Below are positions 32,191-44,087 of a DNA stretch of 64,000 bases, in pieces. Under the pieces are notes generated by a model. That model was not told the DNA's origin, made no database searches, and saw only the letters and a list, made by a program, of their open reading frames with translations. This DNA is from Trichodelitschia bisporula (Eukaryota > Ascomycota > Dothideomycetes > Phaeotrichales > Phaeotrichaceae), in contig ML996700.1 of NCBI GenBank assembly GCA_010356995.1, positions 248,001 to 312,000 on the forward strand, in the 5' to 3' direction. How positions within the stretch are numbered: the first letter of the stretch is position 1; every line of letters begins with the position of its first letter. The position numbers were made by a program, and so were the translations under genes.

Positions 32191-33083
32191 ATAGATGGAG
32201 GGGAGCATACTTGCGGCGTCTATGGGATATCTTGTCGTTCAGTTGTCTATGGGCGGTTCGGGAGGCAGATGGGTCTGATATTGTGGGGAACGGCGGGGAC
32301 ATGGCATTGGTGTTCTTCATGGCGTGGTGTTTGGGGCCGGCGACTTCTACTACTTCGCGCTGATAATGTGTGTTGACGCTATAATGATACTGATTCCACC
32401 ACTTCACGACGAACTTGCTTTTCCTGCCATGATCAATAGGCGCTTGAACCCACACTTGGTCCTGTATGGGGTACTAGGTACACGAGCCGCAACCTTGCGC
32501 CTGTTGGAACATGTCTACAAAAGGATCCGGTCAAGGACTTCTCCGTTGCCATCAGAGAAAAACTTCGGAGCACTACAAAGAAAGAGGAAAGAAACAAGAC
32601 GCCCTTCGACTGGTATATTACCCACAAGACAACACTTCGTGACTATGGGTCAGTGATTATTTTTTGCGAGCGAAGGGTTGCCTGGGCTTCACCATTCCTC
32701 TCCAACCAGCTCAAGGAGGCCTGCATGTACAAAGACCCCATAAAACACCCTTGCCCCGATTGTTGATACGCAAGCACCGTAAAAGAGTGAATATCCCGGC
32801 CGTCAGAGCACAAATCTAGCCGGCTATGCAGATGTGAAAATCGCCAACCCAGCCACTCCAAGCAAGTGCTCACAAGAATCGCCTTCAGAAGCGGTCGCAT
32901 AGCCTAAGGACCACTACCTTCCAATCGGATTCAGTGATACCAGTGACGCTTACGAATAAGCTCAGCACGGTAGAGGGCTAGTCGGACCTTCTTCCTAAGC
33001 TCCAAGCTCCGATCCTCCAGCCTCTGGCACTCCACCACAACCTTCTTCGTTCGGTTGTTGAACCAAAGGGACCTGTTCGGCGG
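32191..33083. other. Intergenic, convergent 3' region
   Basis: About 890 bp between the stops of the small membrane protein (+) and the DUF7918-type gene (-). No coding or RNA feature is supported. Confidence 0.5.
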
Positions 33084-34982
33084 TCATATCTCTTCCTCCA
33101 TCTCCGTCTTCACGAAGCTGTCTGGCACAGGTACGCTTGATGCCTTCAACCCGTCAGTCCACGGGACCTCGGGAATTGAGTTTGATCCAGAGCCTATGAG
33201 TCCTTCGCTGCCACGTCGAAGGTCACTTTCAAGGCCCAACTTTTTGCGAACACTTTCATCAAGCCCCGGTAAGCTGGACCGTTGCTTTTTGAAAGGAGAG
33301 CCGATGATGCTTTCTTGCGCAAGGTCGGAAGGTACGGAAGATCCCAAGGCACTCTTCGGTGCGGATGGAGTAGGTTGTAGACCGTTTACAGAAACAGAGG
33401 GGTCTAAGAGGGTTGCGCCGTTGTCGCTCGGAGTCGACACCGTAGGACTCGACTTGCGGGTCTGCGGGGTGGGAGAGTTTGCACTGAGAGGCTCCGCGGA
33501 ATGCTGGCGCTTGAGCTAAAGAGGCTCATTAGCACTAGCTGAGGAACCAGCAAAGGAATCATACCTTGATCTTCCGAACACCTTCAGTAAGCTTGTCCTG
33601 CTTCAACGCATCATCCGGCGACAGCAGATTATTGTCCAAAGTTGGCTCCTCAGCTGTCGTTGGCAGCTTCATGTCATCATCTTCGTCGTCGTCGCCATCG
33701 CTATCCATAGCATCTATATCAACCTTTCGGCTGTTCTTGCGCTTGTGAGATGCAGTGGGGTCGCGATAACCCGCAAAGTTTTTCGTTCCGGCGGTGCTCA
33801 AGGGTCCAAGATGCGAGAAGTCGATTTGGGCGGACTTGCGCTTCGGCGAGTTTTTGGCCTTCTGTGCGGAAGGCAGAATGCCCATCTTCTGAAGTTGCCC
33901 TACATAATTAGCAAGGCTCGGTGGGGGCAGAAAATGTGCTTACGCTCTCCCCGGTACAGGAATGTGAATACAGCGTAGGGACGGTTTGGCGGGTCAATTC
34001 CCGTCACGGTTTGCGTGCTGATAGACTTTGGGTCCAAAGTCTTAGGCTTCGCAAAGCTTGTCGTATGGTCAATATCGGCACTTCCGTCGGCGGCTTGACC
34101 CTCCTCGTCGTCATGCACGTCGAACTGAGGAGAGTACTCTCCCTTCTTGACTTCACCAGAGGCCAAAACTCGGAACAGCGCAATCTTGATCTGACCGGCG
34201 GACTCGGGCATCGGCTCATCATCATCAGAATCAGAGTCATCCGAGTACACACCATCATCACCAGAAAGACTCTCCACCGGTGCATTCTTGTTGTCTCCGT
34301 AGCGCAGAACGCTGTGCTTGTCCAGAGGCTTCTTGTCCGCTTCCTCATCACTGTCGATGGCTTCCTGCTTCATCTTGCGCTTCTTCTCAAACTTCTGCCG
34401 ACGACGCTCGATCTTCGCGGCGGCATCCTTGCCGTCAAGGTCGAGACCATTCAACCAACGCTCAAGGCCGACTTCGCGGAAGATGAACTCTTTCTCGGCC
34501 AGACCGCCGCCCTCGGACTCGGGTATGCTGACCCAGCGAGAGTTAACCCACGTTTCCTCACCTCGACGTAACAAAGTAGCCACCTCTTCCTTGGCACGAC
34601 CATCGAAGTAAATGTAAGCGGCGATAGTCTCGTTCGGCGACGTCGTAATTGGCTGGTAGGCGGCAATCTGGCCGGCGTGCTTGCCACGCGAGCCGCCATA
34701 CTCAGGCAGACCAGCTACTGTCTTCGGGCGCGGGTATGGGTCCTCGGGTGTCGGCTTGGGGATGGAGTAGGGAACACTCAGGCCGGGTGTAAGGAGGGTG
34801 ATTGAGATTGCAAAAGTGGATTGCTCGGGAATCTTGGAGGACGAACCCTCCTTCACCTTGGGTGGAGGAACCGGTATGTAGGAAGTGATGCGGTGATGGC
34901 GCGTCTGCTTCTGGATGGAGTACTCCGGAAGAGGCCCGTCCGCGGTGTGGATGCTCACCGCAAGACCGTGAAAGCACGGCAT
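33084..34982 (-). CDS. DUF7918-type conserved fungal protein
   Basis: Three exons, complement(33084..33515, 33565..33899, 33944..34982), give 601 residues. The N-terminal 300 residues carry the conserved fold: MPCFHGLAVSIHTADGPLPE, RHHRITSYIPVPP, QSTFAISITLLTP, AAYIYFDGRAKEEVATLLRR, KEFIFREVGLERWLNG. A basic segment (KIERRRQKFEKKRKMKQE), acidic stretches and PYAVFTFLYRGERQLQKMGI (about 334-353) follow, matching the FLYR...L..LGI signature of this fungal domain. The last 200 residues are Ser/Pro-rich with NLS-like SHKRKNSRK and SPFKKQR. Function unknown; many paralogues occur in filamentous fungi. Upstream, 300-345 bp before the start, lies a 45-nt homopolymer. Exon joins were set by frame and by the conserved YRGERQLQKMG junction. 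Confidence 0.85.
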
Positions 34983-35282
34983 CTTGGTGATGTTCGTGCA
35001 AATGGAAGGGGCGTGAAAGGGAAATTCGGAGGCAGGGAGGGATCGTGAGTTGTCCCCGGCGGTGGAGGTGCAACCGGGGCACACCTGAACACAGCAGCGT
35101 GTTGGTGCGGACTCAAATGCCGGCTTCCCTGAATATCCCAGCAACGAGAGGGGCTACAAAGGGCTGCGCGCGCGGGGAGAAGAGGTCAGCAAGCTCCTTT
35201 GGTGGTAGAAACGGGTAGGGGAAGCTAGGAGCTATGGTGTTGCGGGCGGGGATCAAACTCGAGTTGTGGATGAGATAGGTAA

Positions 35283-35328
<46 letters not shown>

Positions 35329-37274
35329 GGTGCGGTGTGTGGCGGGGATGGCACAATCAATAGAGCGGGGAGGAGAGTACCTGTAGAAATTGTGTACGAA
35401 GACCGGCGAAGGTGCGAATCGAGTGTGAAAGAAATAAGTCGCTCTTTGAAGTCGGAGCTTTGGAGAAGCCAGGGTGTGGGGTGGGGGGAAGTGAGAAGCG
35501 ATGGTGATGGTGCAGGTGGTGGGAAGGAGAAAGTCAATGAGGTTCGCAGGTGATGGATGGGGAGTTGGAGAACTTTGGGGAGTGCCCGTTGACTTTGCTT
35601 CTGGGTGCCTGAGGCCACAACACTTCACTACTGCTTCTGCCGATTCACGTCTTGGCGCGAAGTTCAGGAGGAGAGAGACGCTGAGACCACGAGCAGATGC
35701 GCGAGTAAATCGAAGGCTAGGAGTAAGGGAGGGGGGGTGAAGGAGTTCGTGATGGCACAGAGATAGAGAGAAAGAAAGAGAGAGAGAGAGAGTGAGATGG
35801 AGGGAGAAAGGGAGACTGTGAGAGCTTAGGGGAGTGTGGGAGAAGAAAACAGAGGGAAGACGGTGACAGGCGACAAAGTGACAACACACGGCCAGCACTC
35901 GAGAATAGTACTCCTGAATCGTAAAGCAACAAGCACCTGAACAGGTCCGATGATGATGATGTCTACGGATGTATCCGTATGGACCACCACCTCTCTCTCT
36001 CTTTCCACCTGCAGTCAGTCTTCGGAGTATGATAGAAGTACGCTCGTATATTATACACCTCGAGTCCTGCTTTCCCGTTCCATGCTGTGTCGTGGTGGTC
36101 GTGGTCCTTCGTTGTCCATCGACTGCTCGCTGCTTCTCCCACCTGCGGCTTGCGCCTCTCTTCAGAATTCTAGAATTGGAAGTCGACGTGTTCCGCCAGC
36201 TCGTGCTTGTCACGAGGTTTTCGTGTTGTTCCTCAACCTACGGTCCTCGTCGCTTTTTCCCTACCCTTTGGCCTTTCACTCTCTCTGTCTCTTCTTGTTA
36301 TGTTTGTTTGTTTGTTTTGTTTATCTTGGTAGAATTGACCACTATGTCTCGGAAATGTCACTTAACCGGACGAAGCCGTCACCTCAGCCCATCTACAGTA
36401 CCCGTACTGCCCTTTTCCGAACTTAGGTGCGTACGAACTACTATAATGACCTCTCCCCCAGAGTACAGACTCTCCAACCTTCCTATAGTCTCTCCCAGTA
36501 GCCAGCTTCTTTCTCTTCAGCCTTTTGCTATCCCTCCAAAATTGCTTTGCTTCTTTGCTCTGCATGCACACCGCATTCCCCAAATAATCCCATAACGGAG
36601 TACATCCGTAGTCCGACTCCCCATGGCACTCTTTACCGTCTGCGCTAGCTACATAATCTGCGGCATCGCACCCAACTTTCACCCTGTGCGCTGTACTAAT
36701 ATCTATCATTTATGAGCATAGGTTAGCTGTGATGAAGTAACGCTTTTGCGGCGGCTTTTGGTTTGACTGGCTTCCCGCAATATTAACCGCTACTTATAAT
36801 ACAACACTGAACCTTCGAAAAAGATGTCCGATTACTTTGTCTAAAGCCAGGTCGGCCACTTCCACAAATTTGCGCATACCAATTCAATCATCTGAGCGCG
36901 ACTTACGTTTGTCACAGCCTACCGACGTTTGCGTGCGGTTGAACTTTGCTGCGATATTAGAAAGAGTTCTGCGGGCTTGGCTTGCAGATCACTCCACGCC
37001 AGTGACGAACAGACGGAAGCATCTGTGCTTTAAATGAAAATCCCCCGCGCGGCAATCCATTTAGCCTTGAATATCAAACCTGCTGCTAAAATTCAACTGC
37101 ATGCCAGCACCTTGATACACATTCTCCCCTCCCCTGCTTCCCCAATCTACTGTAGCTCGTACATTCAAGTGTGCAGCTCCAACTTCACGACCCCGTGATC
37201 TCGCGCCCTAAGCGTGTCTGTAAACGCGTCAACCTCCACCATTTTCCATTGGTTCCACTGCATGCAAAGACAAG
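34983..37274. other. Long intergenic region with homopolymer and microsatellites
   Basis: About 2.3 kb between two divergent genes. It holds the G45 run (listed separately), a GA-rich tract at about 35763-35800, a CT repeat near 35990-36002 and TTTG repeats at about 36301-36325. GTAC-type motifs lie at about 36391-36408 and 36594-36610. The proline- and serine-rich open frames here follow from these repeats. No gene is supported. Confidence 0.55.
35283..35327. repeat. Poly(G) homopolymer, 45 nt on the plus strand
   Basis: An unbroken run of Gs, poly(C) on the sense strand of the DUF7918-type gene whose start lies 300 bp away. Its true length is uncertain because homopolymers are error-prone in sequencing and assembly. 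Confidence 0.85.
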
Positions 37275-38388
37275 ATGCAGAGCACCAACAGAGCACGGAA
37301 AAGCCTCCTCATTGGCCTTGATGCCTTCGGCACTCTCTTCTCACCTCGTCGTCCCATTGCCGTTCAGTATGGAGAAATCGCGAGGCGCCATGGCCTCGGT
37401 GGGTTCAGCGATGACGAGCTGAGTACGTCGTTCAAGCGAGGTATCATGCCAATCCATTCTGAAGGCCAGGGCTATCAAGGGGCCCGAAGTTGACCTTACG
37501 CAGCTTTCAAGGAAGAAGCCAAAGAGCATCCAAACTATGGCAAAAGCGTCCGTGGTCATGCTCCATGGGCCGCGCATGCCAGTTGCTAATCATTGGCGAT
37601 GCAGGTTGGTATGAACGCACCAACATGGTGGGGAAATGTAAGCAAGTCTCATTATCATATTTGATCCTTTCCGACTTCATTGCTACTTATGCTCTTGATC
37701 GTAGGTCATTACCAAGACCTTCCAGCCATTCCTCCAGTCCGGCAACCTCCTCCCCAAGCAGATCATCCCGGACCTTATTGAGCGCTTTTCCTCAGCTGAA
37801 GGCTACTTCATATATCCTGATGTGCTTCCATTCTTCCACGCTCTTCGGAGTCTCAAGAACAACCACGACATGTCCAAGACCTGGGACTGGGAGAAGACCG
37901 TCGTAGGGATAATCACAAACTCAGATGACCGCGTTCCGGATATCCTCGCCGGTTTCGGTCTCAGCGTAGGTCCGCGCAGAGTGGGAAATAAAGAGGACCG
38001 CAGAGCCGAAGAGCATGTCGACGCTGACGTCAGTTTCGTCGTCTTGAGCTATGACGTAGGGTACGAGAAGCCGCATTGTCAGGTGTTTAGGGCTGCTGAA
38101 GAATTGCTGCACGAGGGCCTTGGGGCATCGAAGGAGGATCATGAGGACTTCGTCAAGGTGTATATCGGAGACGACCTGGAGAAGGATGCACTCGCAGCCA
38201 CTGCGGCCGGATGGCAGGGTCTTTATTTGGACCGCGAAGGCAAGTTCAAGAATCGGTGGAAGGAAGAAACAGAGATTTTGAAGGGAGTAACCTTGGAGGA
38301 CAGCGATTTCGAAGAGCCCAAGGGAGAAACGGGGCCTGTGGACGTGATCAAGGATCTCCGGGCAGTCATGTCATTGAGACCAACCTGA
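37275..38388 (+). CDS. HAD-superfamily protein (HDHD3-like)
   Basis: Four exons, 37275..37440, 37504..37547, 37605..37637 and 37705..38388, give 308 residues. Haloacid-dehalogenase motifs are visible: motif I LDAFGTLF with Asp16, motif II IITNSDDR, motif III Lys in GYEKPHCQVF, and motif IV YIGDDLEKD. In motif I the second Asp of the usual DxD is Phe18, so the standard acid/base residue of HAD phosphatases is missing; fungal HDHD3-like proteins often show DAFGTL, and activity is uncertain. The cap region includes NAPTWWGNVITKTF. Two short exons (44 and 33 nt) were needed to rebuild HPNYGKSVGMNAPTWWGN. The intron after the 44-nt exon would use a weak GTCCGT donor, so that junction is the least certain. 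The stop lies 83 bp from the stop of the convergent neighbour. Confidence 0.85.
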
Positions 38389-38471
38389 GTGGGAGGGGGG
38401 ATTCCTCGCCGGATGGCCTCCAGATCCAAGTTCCCTATCCAAAAGCAGCTGAATTCTGACTCCTGGCAAAA

Positions 38472-39639
38472 CTATACTTGTTTTCGAAGTTGCAAGATGT
38501 CGGATAACTTGACATTGCCTTTGCTGCCCCAGCCGGCAACGCCACTGTCCACTTCCGGCCGCACTTTGACGTACCAATTCCAAGCCATGAGGTCAAGTTC
38601 AGGCTTGTCAACTGACGGAGCCCACGATTGGAAGAGAAGATCCAGTGCGCCGAGAAGAAGGCCAAGGTTATGCTCCTTCACGGCCAATTGTGTTTTGAAT
38701 GTCACCCTCTTCTTTGTAGTCGGACTTGCATTTGGAGGAGCATCAAAAGACTTTAGAAGATATGCCCGTGCAGATTGCGGAGTGTATATTGGCATGTTGC
38801 GGTCAAACCCAGGGTCCGCTTTGAGAGTTTCTGATGTAGATGACTTCTTCAATGCCTCGAGATCCAAGGCCCAGAGTGCTGGCAGATTCGAAAGAGGGGC
38901 GATATCCTTGGTTGAGGCAGCTGCCGAAACATCTTCAGATTGCTCAGGAACATGTTCTCTAGGATCGTATCCCCAGCGGCGCATAGTACGAATCTCTCTT
39001 CCCATGATTTTGATAGTAGGTCGACCAGCGCCCCAACCTTCTTCGTCGGCGCTTTTGCCGCTTTCGAGTCCAAGGCTGACAGCCTTGCTTCTGCTATTTA
39101 GGCTGACAACCGCTTGGGCGAGACTGAGTCTGCTCGAGAGTGGCTGCTCAGGCATGGTGTGCTTGAGCAGCGCCACGGTGAAAGCTAGAACGAGCGGTGC
39201 TCTGTTGGTGAAGACCGTGGTCTGCATGATTTCCACTTCGTCGGTGATAGGATTCGGGAGAGCTAACGACTCTTCTAGGGCTGCGGGAGATGTAACATTC
39301 TCAGGCTTGATGGTATTCCTCTTAGAACTACGACATTTTGCGGACCCGGGAGCTGATCCTCGTTTTGTGATTCGTTTGGCGGCATTAAGTACTTGCTTAG
39401 CGATGGGTTCTTCGCCAAATATCAACTTCAGTTGCTCGATGTCGGAGGCAGCGATTTGAGCTGGACTGAATCAAAGTAAATGGTCAGCCAATGTGACAAT
39501 GAGATGGAACAGTGATGAAATACGTGTTTAGCTCTGCCTTCTTGAGATCCTTTACTCTGGACATGGCAGTGGCGAGGGGCATCTTCGCATCCTGCGAAAG
39601 AAATCGCAGGAGAGCCTGTATCTCAGCCGGACTTGACAT
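38472..39639 (-). CDS. Conserved fungal protein, function unknown
   Basis: Two exons, complement(38472..39465, 39524..39639), give 369 residues starting MSSPAEIQALLRFLSQDAKM. The first 75 residues are helical (ALLRFLSQDA, ATAMSRVKDLKKAELNT, AQIAASDIEQLKLIF, VLNAAKRI), perhaps a helix-hairpin-helix-like or small helical adaptor. A basic disordered linker follows. The second half contains VFTNRAPLVLAFTVALLKH, SLAQAVVSLNSRSKAVSLGL, GRPTIKIMGREIRTMRRWGY and a C-terminal LDLMAWNWYVKVRP. I do not recognise the family. The 58-nt intron was placed by frame (AELNT joined to PAQIAASD). It is tail-to-tail with the HAD-like gene. Confidence 0.75.
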
Positions 39640-40380
39640 TTATCCCAACTCTGGTGTCTTTTGTTTGATTTCCTTCGAAGAACGTTATGATGCGTCACAG
39701 TGAGGGAGTAGGCATCAGCAACGTTCAAAGGCGTTCAGTGGCCATATTTGTCACGTGGACACGGAGCATCATCGTTGATGAAAAGCTTCAGGTCCAACCC
39801 ATAGTACCTAACATGTGGGAATTTCATATACTATTGAATTTAAAGCCTCTCATAGCCTGGCGTTTCCACGCCATCTCCTTGGACTGTCAGATCCTCCAGC
39901 ATGACTCTGGCGCCCTCAGATATACAGTTAAACATCCACCTTGAAAACGCGTACTGGAAGCCTATCTATGAGATGGGACAGGGTACCGACAACGGTAACG
40001 AATATATACATCGCTCTCAAGCAGGTATAAGTAAAGACAATTGTTTTATTCGCTCCAAAGTGATTAGAGATGCACGTTGGCAAGCATCGGTTGGACGCGT
40101 ATTCAAGATCGTTTGATAGTATTGTGTGCGGCAGAGTATAACTGCAATCCGAAACGGCTTCAAGAAGGGACGTGAATTTCCCAGATAAGTCAGCTCGCGG
40201 TACCATTCACAAATCCCGCAAAGCGTTATCACGCAAAACGAAGTGGTTGATGCCCCATCCAGTTCCCCAGTTCATCCTCTAGATATATGCACCGGCAACC
40301 GTGGAGCTATGGATTTCCGTCGCAAAGGCTAAAGTACAACAACACTCAAAGAAACGTTGCCCAGCTAAATGTGTCGCACC
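39640..40380. other. Intergenic region
   Basis: About 740 bp of rather AT-richer DNA between the promoter of the unknown conserved gene and the 3' end of profilin, both on the minus strand. No feature is supported. Confidence 0.5.
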
Positions 40381-41077
40381 TTAATACCCGACGCTGGTGA
40401 GGTAGTCACCAAGGTTCTCGACGGTGAAGACACAAGCATTGGTGGTGACTGTGTCGGGGTGGTGGGCGAGAAGAAGCGCTTGCTGAGTCCTAACGACGAC
40501 CAGGCCTTCTTTGCCCTGAAATTATAGGTTCTCGCATTAGCGCTACGTCTTACGAAGCCGTGGCACAGGGCTGCACTCATACCTTTTTGGCCCACAGGCT
40601 CTTGTCCGTCACATTGATCACCGTGTACTTGTTATTGTTGACTCTAAAGCCCTGAGAGTGTACCGCAGAGCTATCTCTGAATGCATCCAAGATGATCTTC
40701 ATCTCTTCCGGTTGGATCTGCGTCATGTCAACAGCCTGGCCATTGTCCGAACTCCGCCTTGATTGCGCCATGGGTAGGCTGAAGCCATCACCATGTGGCA
40801 ACTCCTCGCAGTCCGTTGTCTCATACGAACCTTGAAGTTCTTAGAGGCTGCCCAGAGACTCTCGCCGTCGATGCTGAAGATGGCCGCCTCGTCGACATTG
40901 TTGGTGCCAATAAGGCTGTAAGGGACAGGAAGGTCAGAAAGGATGTCGCGTTGCGCAATGCTTGGGGGGGAACATATCCGCTCACCCTTGGTCGATGTAC
41001 GCTGGGACCTTGTTAGCATACTAGAACTGGACGCCTGGCAAAATGTAGGCGGGGAAGCTCTTACCCTGCCAGGACAT
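40381..41077 (-). CDS. PFY1: Profilin
   Basis: Five exons, complement(40381..40515, 40583..40717, 40831..40915, 40986..41001, 41065..41077), give 127 residues, close to the usual fungal profilin length of about 130. The start MSWQAYIDQGLIGTNNVDEA is diagnostic, followed by AAIFSIDGESLWAASKNFK, GFRVNNNKYTVINV, GKEGLVVVRTQQALLLAHHP and the C-terminal VENLGDYLTSVGY. Profilin binds G-actin, proline-rich formins and phosphoinositides at growing tips. The first two coding exons are only 13 and 16 nt. They were placed by matching MSWQ-A-YIDQ-G-LIG across GTAAGA and GTGAGC donors. A G18 run (C18 on the sense strand) lies about 180 bp upstream. Confidence 0.92.
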
Positions 41078-43050
41078 GACTGCGATCGGAGGATCTGATG
41101 GAGGAGAACTGGTTGAAGGTTCACAGGAGCGTTTAAGAGACAAGTGCTGGGATTGCCAAGGAGAGAGGTTTGTTCAGAGGATGAGGAGGGAGGCGTAAGG
41201 GACTTCGGTAGGGCGTGGTAAATCAATGGGGTGGGGGGGGGGCGAAGAGTGGGATTGGGGGGGGGGGGGGGGGGTTTGTAAGTGTCAACGGGGCGGGGTG
41301 TTTTGGGCTCAGCTTTGCTTTGCTGCGGGGCCTAGCGGGTCCAACACGCCCCCCCTCCTCATCCATCATCTATAAATTACTGTACTGGCTCTGCTCTGGA
41401 CACCTTGGGCCATCAGATTATGGATTCGTGGAGTGTCAGAGGCATAGAAAGGACACCTGATGCCGCTCGCTTTCATCTCCTTCCACCTGTGGGCATGCAG
41501 CACCTCCCACCGTTTTACCTGCTCCTTGCGCGCGATACCTCGACTATTAAGGTTATGTCCGCATGACGCCCGGGTTCGACATTTGGCGTCGACGGCCACT
41601 GCAGCACGCCAGAAACAATCATCAATATCCTTACGGGCCTGATGAGTCTGGTCCTGCAACCTGCCGTTGGTCGGACATTCGAATCTTTGTTGTCGTCGCT
41701 GACGCTCGTCGCCTCTGTCCTCATCCTTTGCACATGTGTGGTACCGTATGTACCTTTACCTCGTAGGCTACAACTCGCTTTGCCGATGTCTGCTTGCCAA
41801 CCTATCTTGGCTCTCCGGTCCCTCACAGCCCACAGGCCCTGCAGGCGCAAAGAACAATTAAAGTTGACACTTGACAGTCGTGTGGAAGACGCGTGCAGAC
41901 TGTCAGCAAGCCACATACGCCATTGCGACGCACTACCGAGCCAGAGATACTTCTTGCCCAGCCGTGAATCCTGAACTTGAGAACAGTCTTACTCCAGTTC
42001 GCACGATGCCCTCAATCACCAGAAGTTGTCGTAGAACTGTCGGGCAGGTCATCTGTCATACTCTGAGACTGAATATTATATTACACCAAAGGACGACAAA
42101 TACCCGTACTCTCTAGGGCCCATCCTCACATCAACCCCACGGCAACACGCAGTGATAAGCACTTGCTCGCGTGTAACGCCCATTTTAGGCGACAGATGAG
42201 ATTGCCTTACTAGACGCTTCTGTTCCGAATACCTATCCTTGGAAAGGTCGTCTTGGTAGTTGTGGGTTGCGTGCTGCTCGCATACCGCGGCAGCGACAGT
42301 CCGAGGATAATGGCGCGATGTTGTACGCGGGTATGCACGGAAACGGTTACGTACATGGAGCCAATATGCGTGCTTCTTAAGGGTTTGTTGCTTCAAGCCT
42401 CAAAGTATGTCTTCTCTGCATGTGCGTAGTACTTGTACGCACTACGGTGTACGCCTAGTTACAATGAGAAGGGGCTCGACTTCTCTCAATCGAGACCTTC
42501 AAAGTCTTATTAACGTTCCCACTGATGGAGATAGACCCGTGGAGTCTGGAGTCTGGGATCTCGAAATGCCTCTCCTTGGACCCCGCATGCATGCGTCTCG
42601 TGTTCGACTAATCGGCATGGATGATGCAGGCAAGTCTTGTTACTCCGGACTAGATCGGCTCCTGCAGCTTGTTGAATCACTTCCTAACGAGTACCGTACC
42701 CGTACCGGAACGATCTACGGAGGATAAAGGCCGATATACTGTTTACTGTATAGTTTTTGGGAAACTCGCCCTTCCAGCCCCATCAGCCGCTGACCATGGG
42801 ATCGGGCGGCCGGGAGTCGGGACAAGAGCGGGACGGGACGATCTCGGGTGCCTCGGTGGTGGGGGGCAGTTCGGAATAATATTTCCCCGTACCGATGTCC
42901 AACTGCCCGCTAGCTTGTGACGACATCATAGCGCTTTCTAAGCTCCAGGAATTACGCTTCACATTGCCGAACGCAATTACTGCTTGGCCGCGTACCAAAG
43001 CCATTTACCCTCTGTTAACAACTCCTACCCACTGTTCTTTCATTACTAAA
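41078..43050. other. Divergent intergenic region
   Basis: About 2 kb between profilin (-) and ISA2 (+). It holds a G18 run at 41257-41274 near profilin and a GAGTACCGTACCCGTACC cluster at about 42690-42707. Small frames on both strands lack any domain. No gene is supported. Confidence 0.5.
41257..41274. repeat. Poly(G) run, 18 nt
   Basis: Homopolymer on the plus strand, C-rich on the sense strand of profilin, about 180 bp before its start. Confidence 0.8.
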
Positions 43051-43770
43051 ATGACGGCATATGTCTGCTCCCGCTGTTTGCGCGCCTCAAAATCGTCTTT
43101 GCGCCCTCCATTCCGGATCTCACCATCAACCCGCCGCCTTCACACTGTCGGAGCCACCCCGCGCGCAAGCACGCCCCTCACGCAACCTCGCACAGCGCAC
43201 GCGCTCTCGTGCCCGCAACAGATCATTGCATCGATGCCCTTCATCCGCTCTGTTTCGACTACCACTACAAGTACTCCTCTACCCTCCGATGCCGCCACTC
43301 CGAGTATTTCTAACTCTGCCGCCGCCTCCGCCACCCCATCGACGCACGTACTCCTCAATTCACGCTATGACGAGACGGGCGCCGAGATGTCCGTCGCCAT
43401 TACACCACGTGCGGCCCGCCGCCTCGAAACCATCATGGCAAAGGATAAGAACCCCGCGCTGTGTCTGCGCGTTAGCGTTGAAAGCGGCGGGTGCCATGGG
43501 TTTCAGTACCTCATGAGCCTGGTAGATGCGTCGAGCGTGGACCTCGGAGATGACACTGTATTTGTGCTCGGAGAAGTGGATACTGCAGCGGGATTGGAGG
43601 ATGCTCAAGGCCGGGCGAAGGTCGTGATGGACGAGGCCAGCTTGGAGCTGCTCAAAGGGAGCAAGGTCGACTACACGATGGAATTGATAGGAAGTCAGTT
43701 CAAGATTGTGGATAATCCTAAGGCCACGAGCAGCTGTGGATGCGGAACAAGCTTTGATGTCAGCCTATGA
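43051..43770 (+). CDS. ISA2: Mitochondrial iron-sulfur cluster assembly protein Isa2
   Basis: A single exon of 239 residues. The N-terminal about 105 residues form a long Arg/Ser/Thr-rich presequence (MTAYVCSRCLRASKSSLRPP, STRRLHTVGA). The HesB/IscA A-type domain follows: SVAITPRAARRLETIM, LRVSVESGGCHGFQY with Cys148, VVMDEASLELLKGSKVDYTM, and SSCGCGTSFDV with Cys229 and Cys231. These three cysteines are the family's cluster or iron ligands. Isa2 works with Isa1 and Iba57 to make 4Fe-4S clusters in the mitochondrial matrix for aconitase, lipoyl synthase and related enzymes. The start at 43051 opens the presequence. Confidence 0.93.
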   Translation: MTAYVCSRCLRASKSSLRPPFRISPSTRRLHTVGATPRASTPLTQPRTAHALSCPQQIIASMPFIRSVSTTTTSTPLPSDAATPSISNSAAASATPSTHVLLNSRYDETGAEMSVAITPRAARRLETIMAKDKNPALCLRVSVESGGCHGFQYLMSLVDASSVDLGDDTVFVLGEVDTAAGLEDAQGRAKVVMDEASLELLKGSKVDYTMELIGSQFKIVDNPKATSSCGCGTSFDVSL

Positions 43771-44087
43771 ATGCTGCCTATACACTTGATTAAATAAGGC
43801 ACGCAAGCCATTCTTCGTTCAATGATTTGAGGTATCAAGCATGCTGTCGACGCGATAGATCATACACCCTTGGTAACCCCCGTGCCCGACGCAGCGCACC
43901 CCGTTTGTAACCCGAACTGAACATTACACACACGCAGAAAATGATGATCAGAGACAACCCCACTCCGGGAATAGAATTCGTAGTCCTCCAGGATGAAGAA
44001 GCGCCAGCATGTTCGCAAGAGCTGACTGCCTACAGGAAATCGGCCTTAGGAGCATTGATGGCGCTATCGATGCAAACCCCCAGCAGC
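43771..44087. other. Intergenic, convergent 3' region
   Basis: 317 bp between the ISA2 and NST1 stops; no coding or RNA feature seen. Confidence 0.5.

Noticed and set aside
35113-36213. 366-residue minus-strand frame upstream of the DUF7918-type gene
   Set aside because: It runs through the poly(G) tract and GA/CT repeats, giving poly-Pro and Ser/Leu-rich text; a repeat artefact.
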